A DNA stretch of 64,000 nt, from positions 1 through 64,000 of the forward strand of contig NZ_LOHP01000046.1 in NCBI RefSeq assembly GCF_001482305.1, in the 5' to 3' direction. The position numbers and the translations under genes are program-made. Source of the DNA: Leucobacter sp. G161. Lineage in GTDB: Bacteria; Actinomycetota; Actinomycetes; Actinomycetales; Microbacteriaceae. This document shows positions 1 to 9,371 of this stretch, piece after piece (position 1 is the first letter of the stretch; each line of letters starts with the position of its first letter). The notes under the pieces are model-generated. The model saw nothing but the letters and a program-made list of their open reading frames with translations, had not been told where the DNA came from and ran no database searches.

Positions 1-62
1 CGAGGAGGCATAGGTTCATCCTTCCAGGCCAGCAGAAACTAGCCATGTTGAATGTCACCTAA
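1..62 (+). CDS. Possible C-terminal end of an upstream gene
   Basis: Reading from base 3, an open frame runs to TAA at 60-62 and ends in the residues LPGQQKLAMLNVT. It would overlap the start of the methyltransferase gene at 52 by 11 bases. That gene has no clear ribosome binding site of its own, so translational coupling to an upstream gene fits. A second frame ends at TAG 40-42 and cannot be excluded. Too little is present to name a function. Confidence 0.3.
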   Translation, partial: RRHRFILPGQQKLAMLNVT

Positions 63-2202
63 ACGTGCATCAGACCCCACAGACCTGCTCCGCCAGGTGC
101 GCGGCACCGATGCCCAGCTCGGGGCCGACCTTGAGAAGGAGTTCAGTGCGCTCACGAAACGACGCAGCTTCGGCCTCGTCTTCGAACGCCACCAACCCGA
201 GGCCGTTGAGCTGCCCGGCCAGCCGATACGACGCGGCGTAAAGGTACGCGTTCTGCAGCCACGCGGCGAGACCACAAAAGGTGACTCTCGTATGTGGCGA
301 GTCGATTCGATAGAGTCCAACTTCGCTGGAAAGCAAATCGCGCAACTCATCGAGCTTGTGCAGGAAGCTCCCGAGCGCATGACCGCTCCGACCGAAGACC
401 TTGTGGTGGTTGCCGAATTCGACGACAAGATCTACCCAGGTCTAGTCGAGACGGGACGCGTCGAACGTGGCGGCGATAAGCCCTTCCACACCGTCATCAA
501 CGCCGAGAACTTCCACGCGCTGGAAATGCTCACCTACACACACCGCGGCAAGGTCGACGCGATCTACATCGACCCTCCCTATAACACTGGGTCGCGCGAC
601 TGGAAGTACAACAACGACTATGTCGAGGGCGACGACGACTACCGTCACTCCAAGTGGCTCGCATTCATGGAACGCCGTTTACTTGTCGCGCGCAAACTAC
701 TCAACCCGGATGACTCGGTACTCATCGTCACCATCGACGAGAAGGAGTATCTGCGGCTCGGAATGCTTCTGGAGCAGATATTTCCTGAAGGGCGGCAGCA
801 GATGGTCTCAAGCGTCATCAATCCGGCTGGTAGTTCACGCCCCGGTTCATTCTCCAGAACTGACGAGTATGTCTTTGTCGTGCAGTTTGGGGATTCCTCG
901 ACAAGCCGGGTCCAGCTCTCAGATGATTGGAGAGTCAATCCAAACGACAAACGCACCACTAAAATGCTTTGGTCGATGCTTAAGCGTACTGGCACTGGCA
1001 AGAATCGAACTGACTCACCAAATCTCTTTTATCCGATATTTGTGAACGTCGCTGATGGCACATTCCACTCCGTAGGGGAAGTGATTCCTCTTGGAACCAG
1101 CAGGCGCTCGATAGAAGCACCTGAAGGAACTGTCGCCGCGTATCCGATCCATGACGATGGAGGCGAAGGCAGGTGGCAGGTTTCACGCGACTCGCTCTTT
1201 GAGCTTATTGAGAACGGTTACGTTCGTGTGGGCCGACCTTCTTCAACACAGGGCTACACAATCTCGTACTTAAAATCCGGTGAGCAAAAGAAAGTTCTTC
1301 AAGGCATCTATGAGATACATGGTAGGCGCGCTGATGGCTCGGTGATAAGTAATTCTGAGCTCCAGTCCTTCATCCCCGGGACAGCTTGGCGAGTGCCTTC
1401 GCATGATGCCAGCCGGCATGGGTCCAACATGATTAAGGCGCTCATGCCTGATCGCAAGTTCCCATTTCCTAAGTCATTGTTTGCGGTGGAGGATTCTCTT
1501 CGCTTTTTTGTCAAGGAGAAACCCAACGCGGTTATTCTCGACTTCTTCTCAGGTTCTGGAACTACAGCCCATGCCGTAATGCGACTCAACCGCCAGGACC
1601 AGGGCCGCCGCCAGTGCATCTCAATAACGAACAACGAAGTGAGCGCCGATGAGCAGGGCAAACTTCGTAAGCGAGGCCTGCGCCCTGGTGACGCAGAGTG
1701 GGAACGCTGGGGCATCTGTGATTACATCACGAAGCCACGCATCCGGGCAGCAATCACGGGAAAGACTTTTGATGGCGAGCCGATCAAGGGTGAGTACAAG
1801 TTCACCGATGAATTCCCGATGGCTGAGGGCTTCGAAGAGAACGCAGCGTTCTTTACACTGACTTACGAGGCGCCTCTCTCAGTGCGCCACAACCGAGCAT
1901 TCGAGCGGATCGCCTCGATGCTGTGGCTGCGAGCCGGTGCTACCGGTCGCATTATTGACGACCTCGGCGATCGCGGCTGGGACATCTCGTCTGTGTACGC
2001 GGTCCTGGAAAACATCGATGACGCAGAAAGCTTCTTTGGCGCTATGCGCGGTGCCGAAGCTGTTCACACGGTTTTCGTAGTGACCGATGACGATGCGGCG
2101 TTCCAGATGGTGTGCCGAGAGTTGGTATCAAACCTCAACGTCGTTCGACTGTACGAGTCATACCTACAGAACTTCGAGATTAACCAGGGGCGAGGTTTCT
2201 GA
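52..2202 (+). CDS. Type III-like site-specific DNA methyltransferase (Mod)
   Basis: This 716-residue protein is a beta-class amino-methyltransferase. The catalytic motif DPPYNTG is at residues 174-180 and the AdoMet-binding motif FFSGSGTT at about 498-505, in the order (IV before I) typical of beta-class Mod subunits. DPPY favours N6-adenine methylation. The roughly 300 residues between the motifs would include target recognition. The stop overlaps the start of the Res-like gene by one base (TGATG), so the two are coupled as a modification and translocase/restriction pair. The start ATG at 52 lacks a clear ribosome binding site and may be coupled to an upstream gene. Family is secure; recognition sequence is unknown. 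Confidence 0.9.
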   Translation: MSPKRASDPTDLLRQVRGTDAQLGADLEKEFSALTKRRSFGLVFERHQPEAVELPGQPIRRGVKVRVLQPRGETTKGDSRMWRVDSIESNFAGKQIAQLIELVQEAPERMTAPTEDLVVVAEFDDKIYPGLVETGRVERGGDKPFHTVINAENFHALEMLTYTHRGKVDAIYIDPPYNTGSRDWKYNNDYVEGDDDYRHSKWLAFMERRLLVARKLLNPDDSVLIVTIDEKEYLRLGMLLEQIFPEGRQQMVSSVINPAGSSRPGSFSRTDEYVFVVQFGDSSTSRVQLSDDWRVNPNDKRTTKMLWSMLKRTGTGKNRTDSPNLFYPIFVNVADGTFHSVGEVIPLGTSRRSIEAPEGTVAAYPIHDDGGEGRWQVSRDSLFELIENGYVRVGRPSSTQGYTISYLKSGEQKKVLQGIYEIHGRRADGSVISNSELQSFIPGTAWRVPSHDASRHGSNMIKALMPDRKFPFPKSLFAVEDSLRFFVKEKPNAVILDFFSGSGTTAHAVMRLNRQDQGRRQCISITNNEVSADEQGKLRKRGLRPGDAEWERWGICDYITKPRIRAAITGKTFDGEPIKGEYKFTDEFPMAEGFEENAAFFTLTYEAPLSVRHNRAFERIASMLWLRAGATGRIIDDLGDRGWDISSVYAVLENIDDAESFFGAMRGAEAVHTVFVVTDDDAAFQMVCRELVSNLNVVRLYESYLQNFEINQGRGF

Positions 2203-4781
2203 TGCGGTACACACTCAAGGACTACCAAGCTGAAGCCGTCGGGGACGTGCTAGGCAACCTTGTGCAAGCCAAAGATATGTACCATCGCTACGGATCATTG
2301 TCGCAGTTCTCGCTATCGGCCACGACCGGTGCGGGTAAGACAGTGATGGCAGCTGCGGTCATCGAGGCGCTTGTGATGGGCTCTGATGAGTTCGATTTCC
2401 CAGCGGACCCAGGTGCGGTGGTTCTGTGGTTCTCAGACGATCCTTCGTTGAATGAGCAGTCGCGTACGCGTATTCAGGCCGCGTCGAGCGAGCTGGATTG
2501 GCGGCTCAAGCTGATCACGAATGATTTCCGTGACACGTCGTTCCAGCCGGGTCACGTGTATTTCTTGAACACGCAGAAGCTGAGCAAGAGTTCAAACTTG
2601 GTGAAGGGGGCGGGTGCAAAACTTGATCCGACTGCCACGCTCGATGAGTTGACGCCTGCGCCGGATGAGATGCAGTCGAACATCTACGACACTCTCATCA
2701 ACACGATCGAGAACAAAGACCTCACCCTGTACCTCGTGCTTGATGAAGCACACCGGGGCATGAAACCGCAGCGTGATCGGGCGACGATTGTGCAGCGGCT
2801 CATCAACGGGCAAGGTGTTGTTCCACCGATTCCGATCGTGTTCGGCATCTCGGCCACGGTCGACCGGTTCGAGCAGGCGATGAAAGCCGTCACTGGGCGT
2901 TCTGCATTGCCGAGCGTGCAGGTTGATTCCGCGCTCGTGCAGGCATCGGGCCTACTCAAAGATGACATCGTTCTTACCATTCCCGCTGAAACGGGTGCCT
3001 TTGAGGGCGTACTACTTCGTCGCGCCGTCGAGAAGATTCGTGAAGCTGGACGCGCGTGGGACGAGTACACACGCGAGCAGGAGGAAGCCGATTCGGTCGT
3101 CCCGTTGTTAGTCGTGCAGATGGCCGACAAACCCAGTGACGAGAAACTCGTCAGTACGATCGACACGATCCTCGAGGCGTGGCCTGGACTGGGCAACGAA
3201 GCGATTGCAAATGTGTTTGGTGAGCACCAAGATCTCAAGCTCGGTGGTTATACCGTGCCGTACATCGAACCGCAGCGCGTGCAGGATTCGAAGCACATTC
3301 GTGTGCTGATCGCGAAGTCCGCAATCTCAACGGGGTGGGATTGCCCGCGTGCCGAGGTGTTGGTGTCGTTCCGCCCCGCATCTGACCCAACGAACATCAC
3401 CCAGCTGCTCGGCCGCATGATCCGCACACCCCTCGCGCGGCGCATCCCCGGCAACGAGGTGCTGAACTCGGTCGACTGCATGCTCCCATACTTCGATCGC
3501 GACACGGCGAAGCGCGTCGCAGAGATGCTGATGCACGGTGCCACATCGAAGGACGATGAAGGCGACAGCGGCGGCGGCGAAGGACGCCGCGTGCTGTTCG
3601 ACCCGGTGCTGCTGCACCCCAACGAAGAGTTGCCAGTCGAAGTGTGGGAAAAGTTTGAGTCGCTGCCGACCGTGACTATTCCAAAGCATCGCAGCAAGCC
3701 GATCAAGCGGTTCACCGCGCTTGCCGCAGCCCTCACCAAAGACAAAGTCATTGACCAGGCCGTCCGCAAATCGAACGATGAGCTGGATCGCGTGGTCGAG
3801 TCGCGTGCAATGCAGTACAAAGCGCAGGTGGATCGGGCGCGCGACGACGTGCTGACCATGTCAGGTGAGGAGCTGCGGGCCCGACTGGGCGGTGGGCTCT
3901 GGGTGAACTCTTCCTTTGAGCTTGCGGCTGACCCGCGGGCGATCATGGAGGCTTACAAGGTGGCCGAGCGTCATCTCAGCCCAGCACTATGCTCGTCGTA
4001 CGTCGACTACCTTGTACCCGAGGATGCAATCGAAGATGACCTGCTTGAGGCATACATCGAGGTAGCAGCTATCGGATTGGTGCCCGACATCGTCGCAAGT
4101 GTCGAAGCGGAAGCAGAACGACTTGCCCGCACGTGGCTGACCGACACACGAGTCGATCGGAAGAACCTCAGCGACGAGAAACAGGCAGAGTACGAACGGC
4201 TCGAAGGCATGTCGACCGAGCCTGAACGCATCAGTCTTGTGAGCCCGAAGACCGGGCAGACCGAGATGAAGATTCGACAGGCTGACGGTAGCGAAACGGA
4301 CCTTCCGTCGTACCGGAATCACCTCATGGTCACCGACAGCGGTGAATTCCCGGTTGAACTCAACGGGTGGGAACAGCGTGTTCTCGCAGTCGAGTCTGGA
4401 CGCAGCGGGTATGTCGGATGGTGGCGTAACCCTGACCGTGCCGTGAAGGAATCACTGGCGATCGCGTACAAGGACCCTTCACGAAATTGGAAGTCACTGC
4501 GTCCTGATTTCGTGTTCTTCGCGCAAGGACAAAACGGCATCGTCGTCGACCTCGTCGACCCGCACGGGCATCACCTCTCTGATGCGATGCCGAAGCTGCG
4601 CGGGCTCGCGGACTTCGTTGAAGAATGGGGTGACGAATTCCGACGGGTCGAGTCTGTCGCCGAAACGAATGGCGTCTACCGCGTGCTCGATTTGAAGCGG
4701 GACCAGGTACGGCAAGCCATCCGCGAGCATCATGACGCGAAGGCCTTGTACGAGTCTGACCTCGCAGGCGACTACCGGTAG
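2202..4781 (+). CDS. Type III-like restriction subunit Res (DEAD/DEAH helicase)
   Basis: This 859-residue protein has a Walker A motif GAGKT at residues 43-47, DEAH at 181-184 and SAT (motif III) near 216, followed by the second RecA-like lobe. These are the superfamily 2 translocase features of type III Res proteins. The C-terminus has a PD at 768-769, then aspartates at 783 and 786 in VVDLVDPHG, and a lysine at 798. This may be a variant PD-(D/E)XK nuclease, because the usual E/D-x-K triplet is not intact. It is coupled to mod by a one-base overlap and followed nine bases later by an SNF2 helicase. With Mod it probably forms a restriction-like or other defence complex; cleavage activity is inferred. 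Confidence 0.85.
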   Translation: MRYTLKDYQAEAVGDVLGNLVQAKDMYHRYGSLSQFSLSATTGAGKTVMAAAVIEALVMGSDEFDFPADPGAVVLWFSDDPSLNEQSRTRIQAASSELDWRLKLITNDFRDTSFQPGHVYFLNTQKLSKSSNLVKGAGAKLDPTATLDELTPAPDEMQSNIYDTLINTIENKDLTLYLVLDEAHRGMKPQRDRATIVQRLINGQGVVPPIPIVFGISATVDRFEQAMKAVTGRSALPSVQVDSALVQASGLLKDDIVLTIPAETGAFEGVLLRRAVEKIREAGRAWDEYTREQEEADSVVPLLVVQMADKPSDEKLVSTIDTILEAWPGLGNEAIANVFGEHQDLKLGGYTVPYIEPQRVQDSKHIRVLIAKSAISTGWDCPRAEVLVSFRPASDPTNITQLLGRMIRTPLARRIPGNEVLNSVDCMLPYFDRDTAKRVAEMLMHGATSKDDEGDSGGGEGRRVLFDPVLLHPNEELPVEVWEKFESLPTVTIPKHRSKPIKRFTALAAALTKDKVIDQAVRKSNDELDRVVESRAMQYKAQVDRARDDVLTMSGEELRARLGGGLWVNSSFELAADPRAIMEAYKVAERHLSPALCSSYVDYLVPEDAIEDDLLEAYIEVAAIGLVPDIVASVEAEAERLARTWLTDTRVDRKNLSDEKQAEYERLEGMSTEPERISLVSPKTGQTEMKIRQADGSETDLPSYRNHLMVTDSGEFPVELNGWEQRVLAVESGRSGYVGWWRNPDRAVKESLAIAYKDPSRNWKSLRPDFVFFAQGQNGIVVDLVDPHGHHLSDAMPKLRGLADFVEEWGDEFRRVESVAETNGVYRVLDLKRDQVRQAIREHHDAKALYESDLAGDYR

Positions 4782-4790
4782 GGCGGGGAA

Positions 4791-7655
4791 ATGGCGACAC
4801 CGCTGACCGCGCACCAAGCGAAGTTCTACGCGCACCAATTGGAACGTTCGTACGCGTCTGACCATGTGGGGCGTCTTGCCGGGTTGCTGTTTGATGCGCA
4901 AGTGGAGCCAAAACCGCACCAAATCGACGCGGCGCTGTTCGCTCTTCAAACATCGTCATCGCCCGGCGTCATCCTGGCCGATGAAGTCGGGTTGGGAAAG
5001 ACCATTGAAGCCGGAATCGTGCTCTGCCAGTATTGGGCAGAGCGGAAGCGGCGGATCCTGATCGTTGCCCCATCCTCGTTGCGCCAGCAGTGGCAGCAGG
5101 AGCTTGATGAGAAGTTTGCGATCCCGGCGAAGCTGCTCGACGCGAAGAACAAGCGCGAACTGCTAAAACCAGGAACCGGCTTGGCGGGCAGCGTCTTGAT
5201 CTGCTCGTATGAGTTCGTGCTGCGAAATGTCGACGACCTGGCACGCCATTGGGATCTGGTGATTGCCGACGAAGCACACCGACTGCGCTCGTTCTGGAAA
5301 GGCGACGCAAAGATCGCACAAGCTGTGTCGGAAGTGATCGGCTCTGCAAGCAAATCGCTGTTACTCACAGCCACGCCCTTGCAGAACCGACTGGAGGAAC
5401 TCTTCGGCCTGGTGTCAGTGTTTGACCCTGAGTTTTTCCACTCGATCGAGGGGTTCAAGGAACGCTACGTCGATCACCCCGAGGAATACGGCAATGACGA
5501 CCTTGCGATGAGAATCTCACACATCGCGAAACGTACCCTACGACGCGACGCGCAGAAGTACATCCGATTCACCGAGCGGATGCCACTCACCCTCGGCTTT
5601 ATGCCATCGAAGGCGGAGCAAGATCTTTACAACAAAGTCAACGAGTACTTGCAGCGGCCGTTCCTCTACGCATTCGCCAAGTCGCAACGGCACCTATCCG
5701 CCCTCATCCTCCGTAAACGGCTGGGGTCATCGACCTATGCAGTTGCCTCGACGCTAGAAGGCATCGCGAACCGCCTCGAAGCTGAGATGCTGTCCGGTCG
5801 GCGGCGCGACAACCGTGGGGGGCTCGTCGACGAAGATATGACCGATGAGGAGATTGAAGACACTGAGTCGACACTCTTCAGCCTGACGCCGTCACCTGTT
5901 GCCGAGGACGCCCGCAAGGAGATGGCGGAGGAAGTCGATGAGCTTCGCGCGTACGCACAGCTTGCCCGGTCGATCACGGTCAACCAGAAGGCCGTAAAGC
6001 TGCTGGATGCGCTCGACCAGGGCTTCTCGAAGCTCGCAGAGATCGGTGCACCACAGAAAGCAATCATTTTCACCGACTCCACAAAGACCCAGGAGTATCT
6101 TGCCGCTTCGTTGCGAGAGTCGGGGCATGGTGACGGTCTGGTGCTCTTCAACGGTTCCAACAATTCCCCTGAAGCAACGGAGACCTACCGCGAATGGTTG
6201 AAGGCCAACGAGGGATCTGATCTCATTACGGGCATCCCCTCAGCGGATCGCCGCAAGGCACTCGTCGATGAATTCCGAGAGCGCGGCACGATCATGATCG
6301 CGACCGAAGCCGCCGCGGAGGGCATCAACCTGCAGTTCTGTTCGATGTTGGTCAACTACGACCTGCCGTGGAACCCGCAGCGCGTCGAACAGCGTATCGG
6401 CCGTGTGCACCGATACGGGCAGCAGCACAATGTCATCGTCGTGAATTTCTCGAATCAGGGAAACCTCGCCGAAGAACGCATCCTCGAACTGCTGGACGAG
6501 AAGTTCAATCTCTTCAAGTCAGTCTTCGGCGCTTCAGACGAAGTACTCGGGACGATCGAGGACGGTCTCGACTTTGAGAAGAGAATCGCTGAGATCCTCG
6601 AACGATGCAAAACGGCGGACGAGATCAACACGGCGTTCGACGCGCTGGAACGCGAATACCAGAGCGAGATCAGCCACGAGATGCAGTCGGCCCGCGCCCG
6701 CGTCTTCGACAATCTCGACCCGAACGTGCAGGACAAGCTCAAGAGTTACGACGCCCAGCAAGGTGCAGTGCTCAACACCTTTGAACGGTTGCTACTGCAG
6801 GTCACGCGGCATGAGCTGGATCCCTTCGCCACGTTCGATGCCGATGGCTACAACTTCACACTTGCTGAAGCACCAGCCAACGGGATCCCCGTTGGCCGCT
6901 ACTTCTTCAAGTCGAAACCACAGCCTGGCGCGCACCAGTACCGTTACGGTAGCGATCTTGGTCAGTATGTGGTGCAGTCCGCTCTCACTGAGGAGACTCC
7001 GGAGCGGTCACTCGTCTTTTCGATCGATCAGTCTGAGCGCGTCGCATCCGCCGTGCGTGACCTCGTTGGGGAACACGGAACGCTAACTACCGAACTGCTC
7101 ACGTTCACTACGCGAGCTGGCGACGACACCGTCACCGAGTCATACATTCTCGCCGCAGGCCGATCGGACAGCGGCCTGATGCTTGATGCCGAACAAATTG
7201 AGCAGATCCTCGATCTCTCCTGCATTCGAATCGAACGTACCGAAGACATCGAAGTCAGTGACCTTCAGCCCGCGCTCGTCCAGCAGGCGGAGGCGTTCAC
7301 CGGCGAGGTACAGAACAGATCGGCACAATTTAGCATTGAGCAAGGCGACCTGATCGAATCACGGCTGAAAGACCATAAAGCGAAGTACGACGCCGATACG
7401 CGCAAGCTTGAGAAGGACCGGGCTGAGGCCCTCGCGCAAGAGCGCCGGACCGAGGATCTCACCGCGCGACTGAAATGTCGTAAAGAAGCACAGCGTCTCG
7501 CTCGTCGAGCGGACGACCTGTACGACGAATTCAAGATGGAGCGCGACCGACTCAGGAGCAAGGCCGACGAATATCTCGACATGATCGAACAGGCACTGAA
7601 AGGCACCGACGACCGGCAGCACATTTTTACCCTGAAGTGGGCAGTGGAAGCATGA
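4791..7655 (+). CDS. SNF2-family DEAD/DEAH helicase
   Basis: This 954-residue SNF2/Rad54-type ATPase has Walker A LADEVGLGKT (K70), DEAH at 160-163 and motif VI QRVEQRIGRVHRYGQ with its arginine near 531. A charged segment rich in Lys, Arg and Glu at about 850-935 looks like a coiled coil. The start follows a strong GGGCGGGG site nine bases after res. Helicases of this type occur beside Mod-Res pairs and in DISARM-like loci, but no DrmA, DrmB or DrmC is visible, so I do not call DISARM. It likely remodels or translocates on invading DNA together with the upstream pair. Confidence 0.85.
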   Translation: MATPLTAHQAKFYAHQLERSYASDHVGRLAGLLFDAQVEPKPHQIDAALFALQTSSSPGVILADEVGLGKTIEAGIVLCQYWAERKRRILIVAPSSLRQQWQQELDEKFAIPAKLLDAKNKRELLKPGTGLAGSVLICSYEFVLRNVDDLARHWDLVIADEAHRLRSFWKGDAKIAQAVSEVIGSASKSLLLTATPLQNRLEELFGLVSVFDPEFFHSIEGFKERYVDHPEEYGNDDLAMRISHIAKRTLRRDAQKYIRFTERMPLTLGFMPSKAEQDLYNKVNEYLQRPFLYAFAKSQRHLSALILRKRLGSSTYAVASTLEGIANRLEAEMLSGRRRDNRGGLVDEDMTDEEIEDTESTLFSLTPSPVAEDARKEMAEEVDELRAYAQLARSITVNQKAVKLLDALDQGFSKLAEIGAPQKAIIFTDSTKTQEYLAASLRESGHGDGLVLFNGSNNSPEATETYREWLKANEGSDLITGIPSADRRKALVDEFRERGTIMIATEAAAEGINLQFCSMLVNYDLPWNPQRVEQRIGRVHRYGQQHNVIVVNFSNQGNLAEERILELLDEKFNLFKSVFGASDEVLGTIEDGLDFEKRIAEILERCKTADEINTAFDALEREYQSEISHEMQSARARVFDNLDPNVQDKLKSYDAQQGAVLNTFERLLLQVTRHELDPFATFDADGYNFTLAEAPANGIPVGRYFFKSKPQPGAHQYRYGSDLGQYVVQSALTEETPERSLVFSIDQSERVASAVRDLVGEHGTLTTELLTFTTRAGDDTVTESYILAAGRSDSGLMLDAEQIEQILDLSCIRIERTEDIEVSDLQPALVQQAEAFTGEVQNRSAQFSIEQGDLIESRLKDHKAKYDADTRKLEKDRAEALAQERRTEDLTARLKCRKEAQRLARRADDLYDEFKMERDRLRSKADEYLDMIEQALKGTDDRQHIFTLKWAVEA

Positions 7656-7701
7656 TGAACGTCCCTCTCCGTTCACGGATTTGTGAACGAGAGATTTGCT
7701 T

Positions 7702-8175
7702 GTGACGACTGGCAATCCACGGCTCCTAGCGGTGCTTCACAGCGAGCCCGCGGGAAGCGGGGCGCTCACATTGGGTCGCGTCGAACTCGCCTGCAATGCA
7801 CTCAACTTTGCTTCGTTCACCGTGGCGAATCTCTATCCCGCACAACTTCCAAATACCAACACCTTTCCGAAGATCAAGGACGACCCAGTTTGGGCAAACG
7901 GCAGGGGCCAGATTCTGGATATCCTCGACGCAGAGGCGACAGGAGCAGTCCTCCTGGGCTACGGTGTTAGCCCGCCCAGCGGAGTTCAGAGAAGAAACTA
8001 CCTCGATCAGGTGTCGTGGCTGTCCGACGAGTTACGTCGTCGGACCATAGATGTTTGGACGTTCGGCAACCGAACGTCGCACCCCTCACGATGGCATCGT
8101 CATGTACACAAACAGGCTCCAGGCAAATCAATCGAAGAAACTGCCCGGCAGTTTCTCACACGATACGAACCCTAA
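7702..8175 (+). CDS. DUF1643-like small protein, last gene of the Mod-Res-SNF2 cluster
   Basis: The product has 157 residues. The start is set at GTG 7702 behind an AACGAGAG site; TTG 7696 is an alternative. The segments RVELACNALNFASFTVANLYP and LLGYG, and the C-terminal GNRTSHPSRWHRH, resemble in spacing the N-L-F/Y, LxWG and GxPxHP features of DUF1643 proteins. This is family recall and not a search. It lies 46 bases after the SNF2 helicase on the same strand, so it is probably the last gene of that transcription unit. Biochemical function is unknown. Confidence 0.55.
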   Translation: MTTGNPRLLAVLHSEPAGSGALTLGRVELACNALNFASFTVANLYPAQLPNTNTFPKIKDDPVWANGRGQILDILDAEATGAVLLGYGVSPPSGVQRRNYLDQVSWLSDELRRRTIDVWTFGNRTSHPSRWHRHVHKQAPGKSIEETARQFLTRYEP

Positions 8176-8228
8176 TGAGCAGCGGTTGAGTATGGTTTGC
8201 GAGTCCCCCACGGAGCTTCAGGTGAGTG

Positions 8229-9371
8229 TCAGGCTGACACGTGATTCGAAAGCCAGCAGCTAACGGCAGTGCGCCACCGGTTCGGATCCGAATTCCACGA
8301 CAGAGTGTGGCCTGCCCCGAAGCTTCTCAACTCCACGAGATCGGGACGTCGATCGTGAAGCGTTTCGGAGAGGGCTGCTGGAACCGAATCGTCGCGGTTG
8401 CCATGAAGAATCAGCGTTGGCACGGTGAGTTCATTTGCGCGCTGCGCCCAATCAAACTCCCGAAGCGGGATCCCGTTCGGAAGCCCGACCATCCGAGCAA
8501 GCGGGCCAAGCGTCAACCACGGAATCGCAAGATGGCCTGTTGCTGGGGGCAAACCGCTTCGCGCACAATTCGCTTTGATCACCTCGACCCAGTCGAGCAC
8601 CGGCGAGTCAAGCACGAGACCGGCGACTAGCTGCGCGTAGTCCGACCTATGCGCGAGCTCTAATGCAATCGCGGCGCCCATCGACCAGCCAAACAACACG
8701 AACCGCTCAGCTCCACGACGAACCGCATAACTGATCGCTGCTTCGACATCGTCTACCTCGGTTGCTCCGAGTGTTGAGCCACCGCCCCCGCTAGTCGGGC
8801 CGTCACCGTCGTTACGGTAGCTCACGACGAGAGACGTGTACCCCAGATTCGTCGCAACTTGCACGCCGCGAAGCGTGCCTGCGCGGGAGCTGCCAAGACC
8901 GTGAATATGAATTGCCCACGTCGACGAGCTGCCATCGAATCGCCATGCGGGTGCGTACCCCGACGGGGTGTAGATCATGATGTCATGAGCTTCGAGCCCC
9001 GCATCCGCTGGAGTAGCAAAGTAGATGCCGCTCCACGAGACGTTGTCACCCACTTGAACGTTGAGGTAGTTAGAAGCCCCAGTGACCGCACGGGCGATTC
9101 GGTTTGGACCGCGAGCCTGCATCTCGCTACCGAGCTGCACCCAACCGCCTCGTTCAAACCAAAGATTGTAGACACCTTGTGCAGCGGTGTTTGGCGTGCG
9201 GTCGAGCACAATCCAGCGCACGCCACCGTCGTCTTCAATGCCGCGAACAACGAGGTTGAAGGTTCGCACGCCGTCGGGCGCGGTGAGCTTGCGGGCGATA
9301 GCCCAGCCAAGAGCGGCTGCACCTGCGCCCAGCAGCGCGACGCCAGCGCCGAGGGTAAGCCCCACTCTCAC
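8229..9371 (-). CDS. Membrane-anchored alpha/beta hydrolase
   Basis: This 380-residue protein starts at GTG 9371 and overlaps the upstream membrane-protein gene by four bases. Residues about 3-26 form a glycine/alanine-rich membrane anchor. The nucleophile elbow GWSMGAA places the serine at 230, the acid is probably in NRDDS, and the histidine is in FGAGHTLSW near the C-terminus, completing the triad. HIHGLGSS before the elbow would form the oxyanion region. It probably acts as a serine hydrolase at the membrane on an unknown substrate. It is the last gene of an XRE-ImmA-7TM-hydrolase operon that appears to be ICE cargo. Confidence 0.8.
   Translation of the reverse strand: MRVGLTLGAGVALLGAGAAALGWAIARKLTAPDGVRTFNLVVRGIEDDGGVRWIVLDRTPNTAAQGVYNLWFERGGWVQLGSEMQARGPNRIARAVTGASNYLNVQVGDNVSWSGIYFATPADAGLEAHDIMIYTPSGYAPAWRFDGSSSTWAIHIHGLGSSRAGTLRGVQVATNLGYTSLVVSYRNDGDGPTSGGGGSTLGATEVDDVEAAISYAVRRGAERFVLFGWSMGAAIALELAHRSDYAQLVAGLVLDSPVLDWVEVIKANCARSGLPPATGHLAIPWLTLGPLARMVGLPNGIPLREFDWAQRANELTVPTLILHGNRDDSVPAALSETLHDRRPDLVELRSFGAGHTLSWNSDPNRWRTAVSCWLSNHVSA

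Noticed and set aside
4791-7655. DISARM system based on the SNF2 helicase next to a methyltransferase
   Set aside because: No DrmA, DrmB or DrmC (PLD) gene is present, and the neighbours are Mod and Res.
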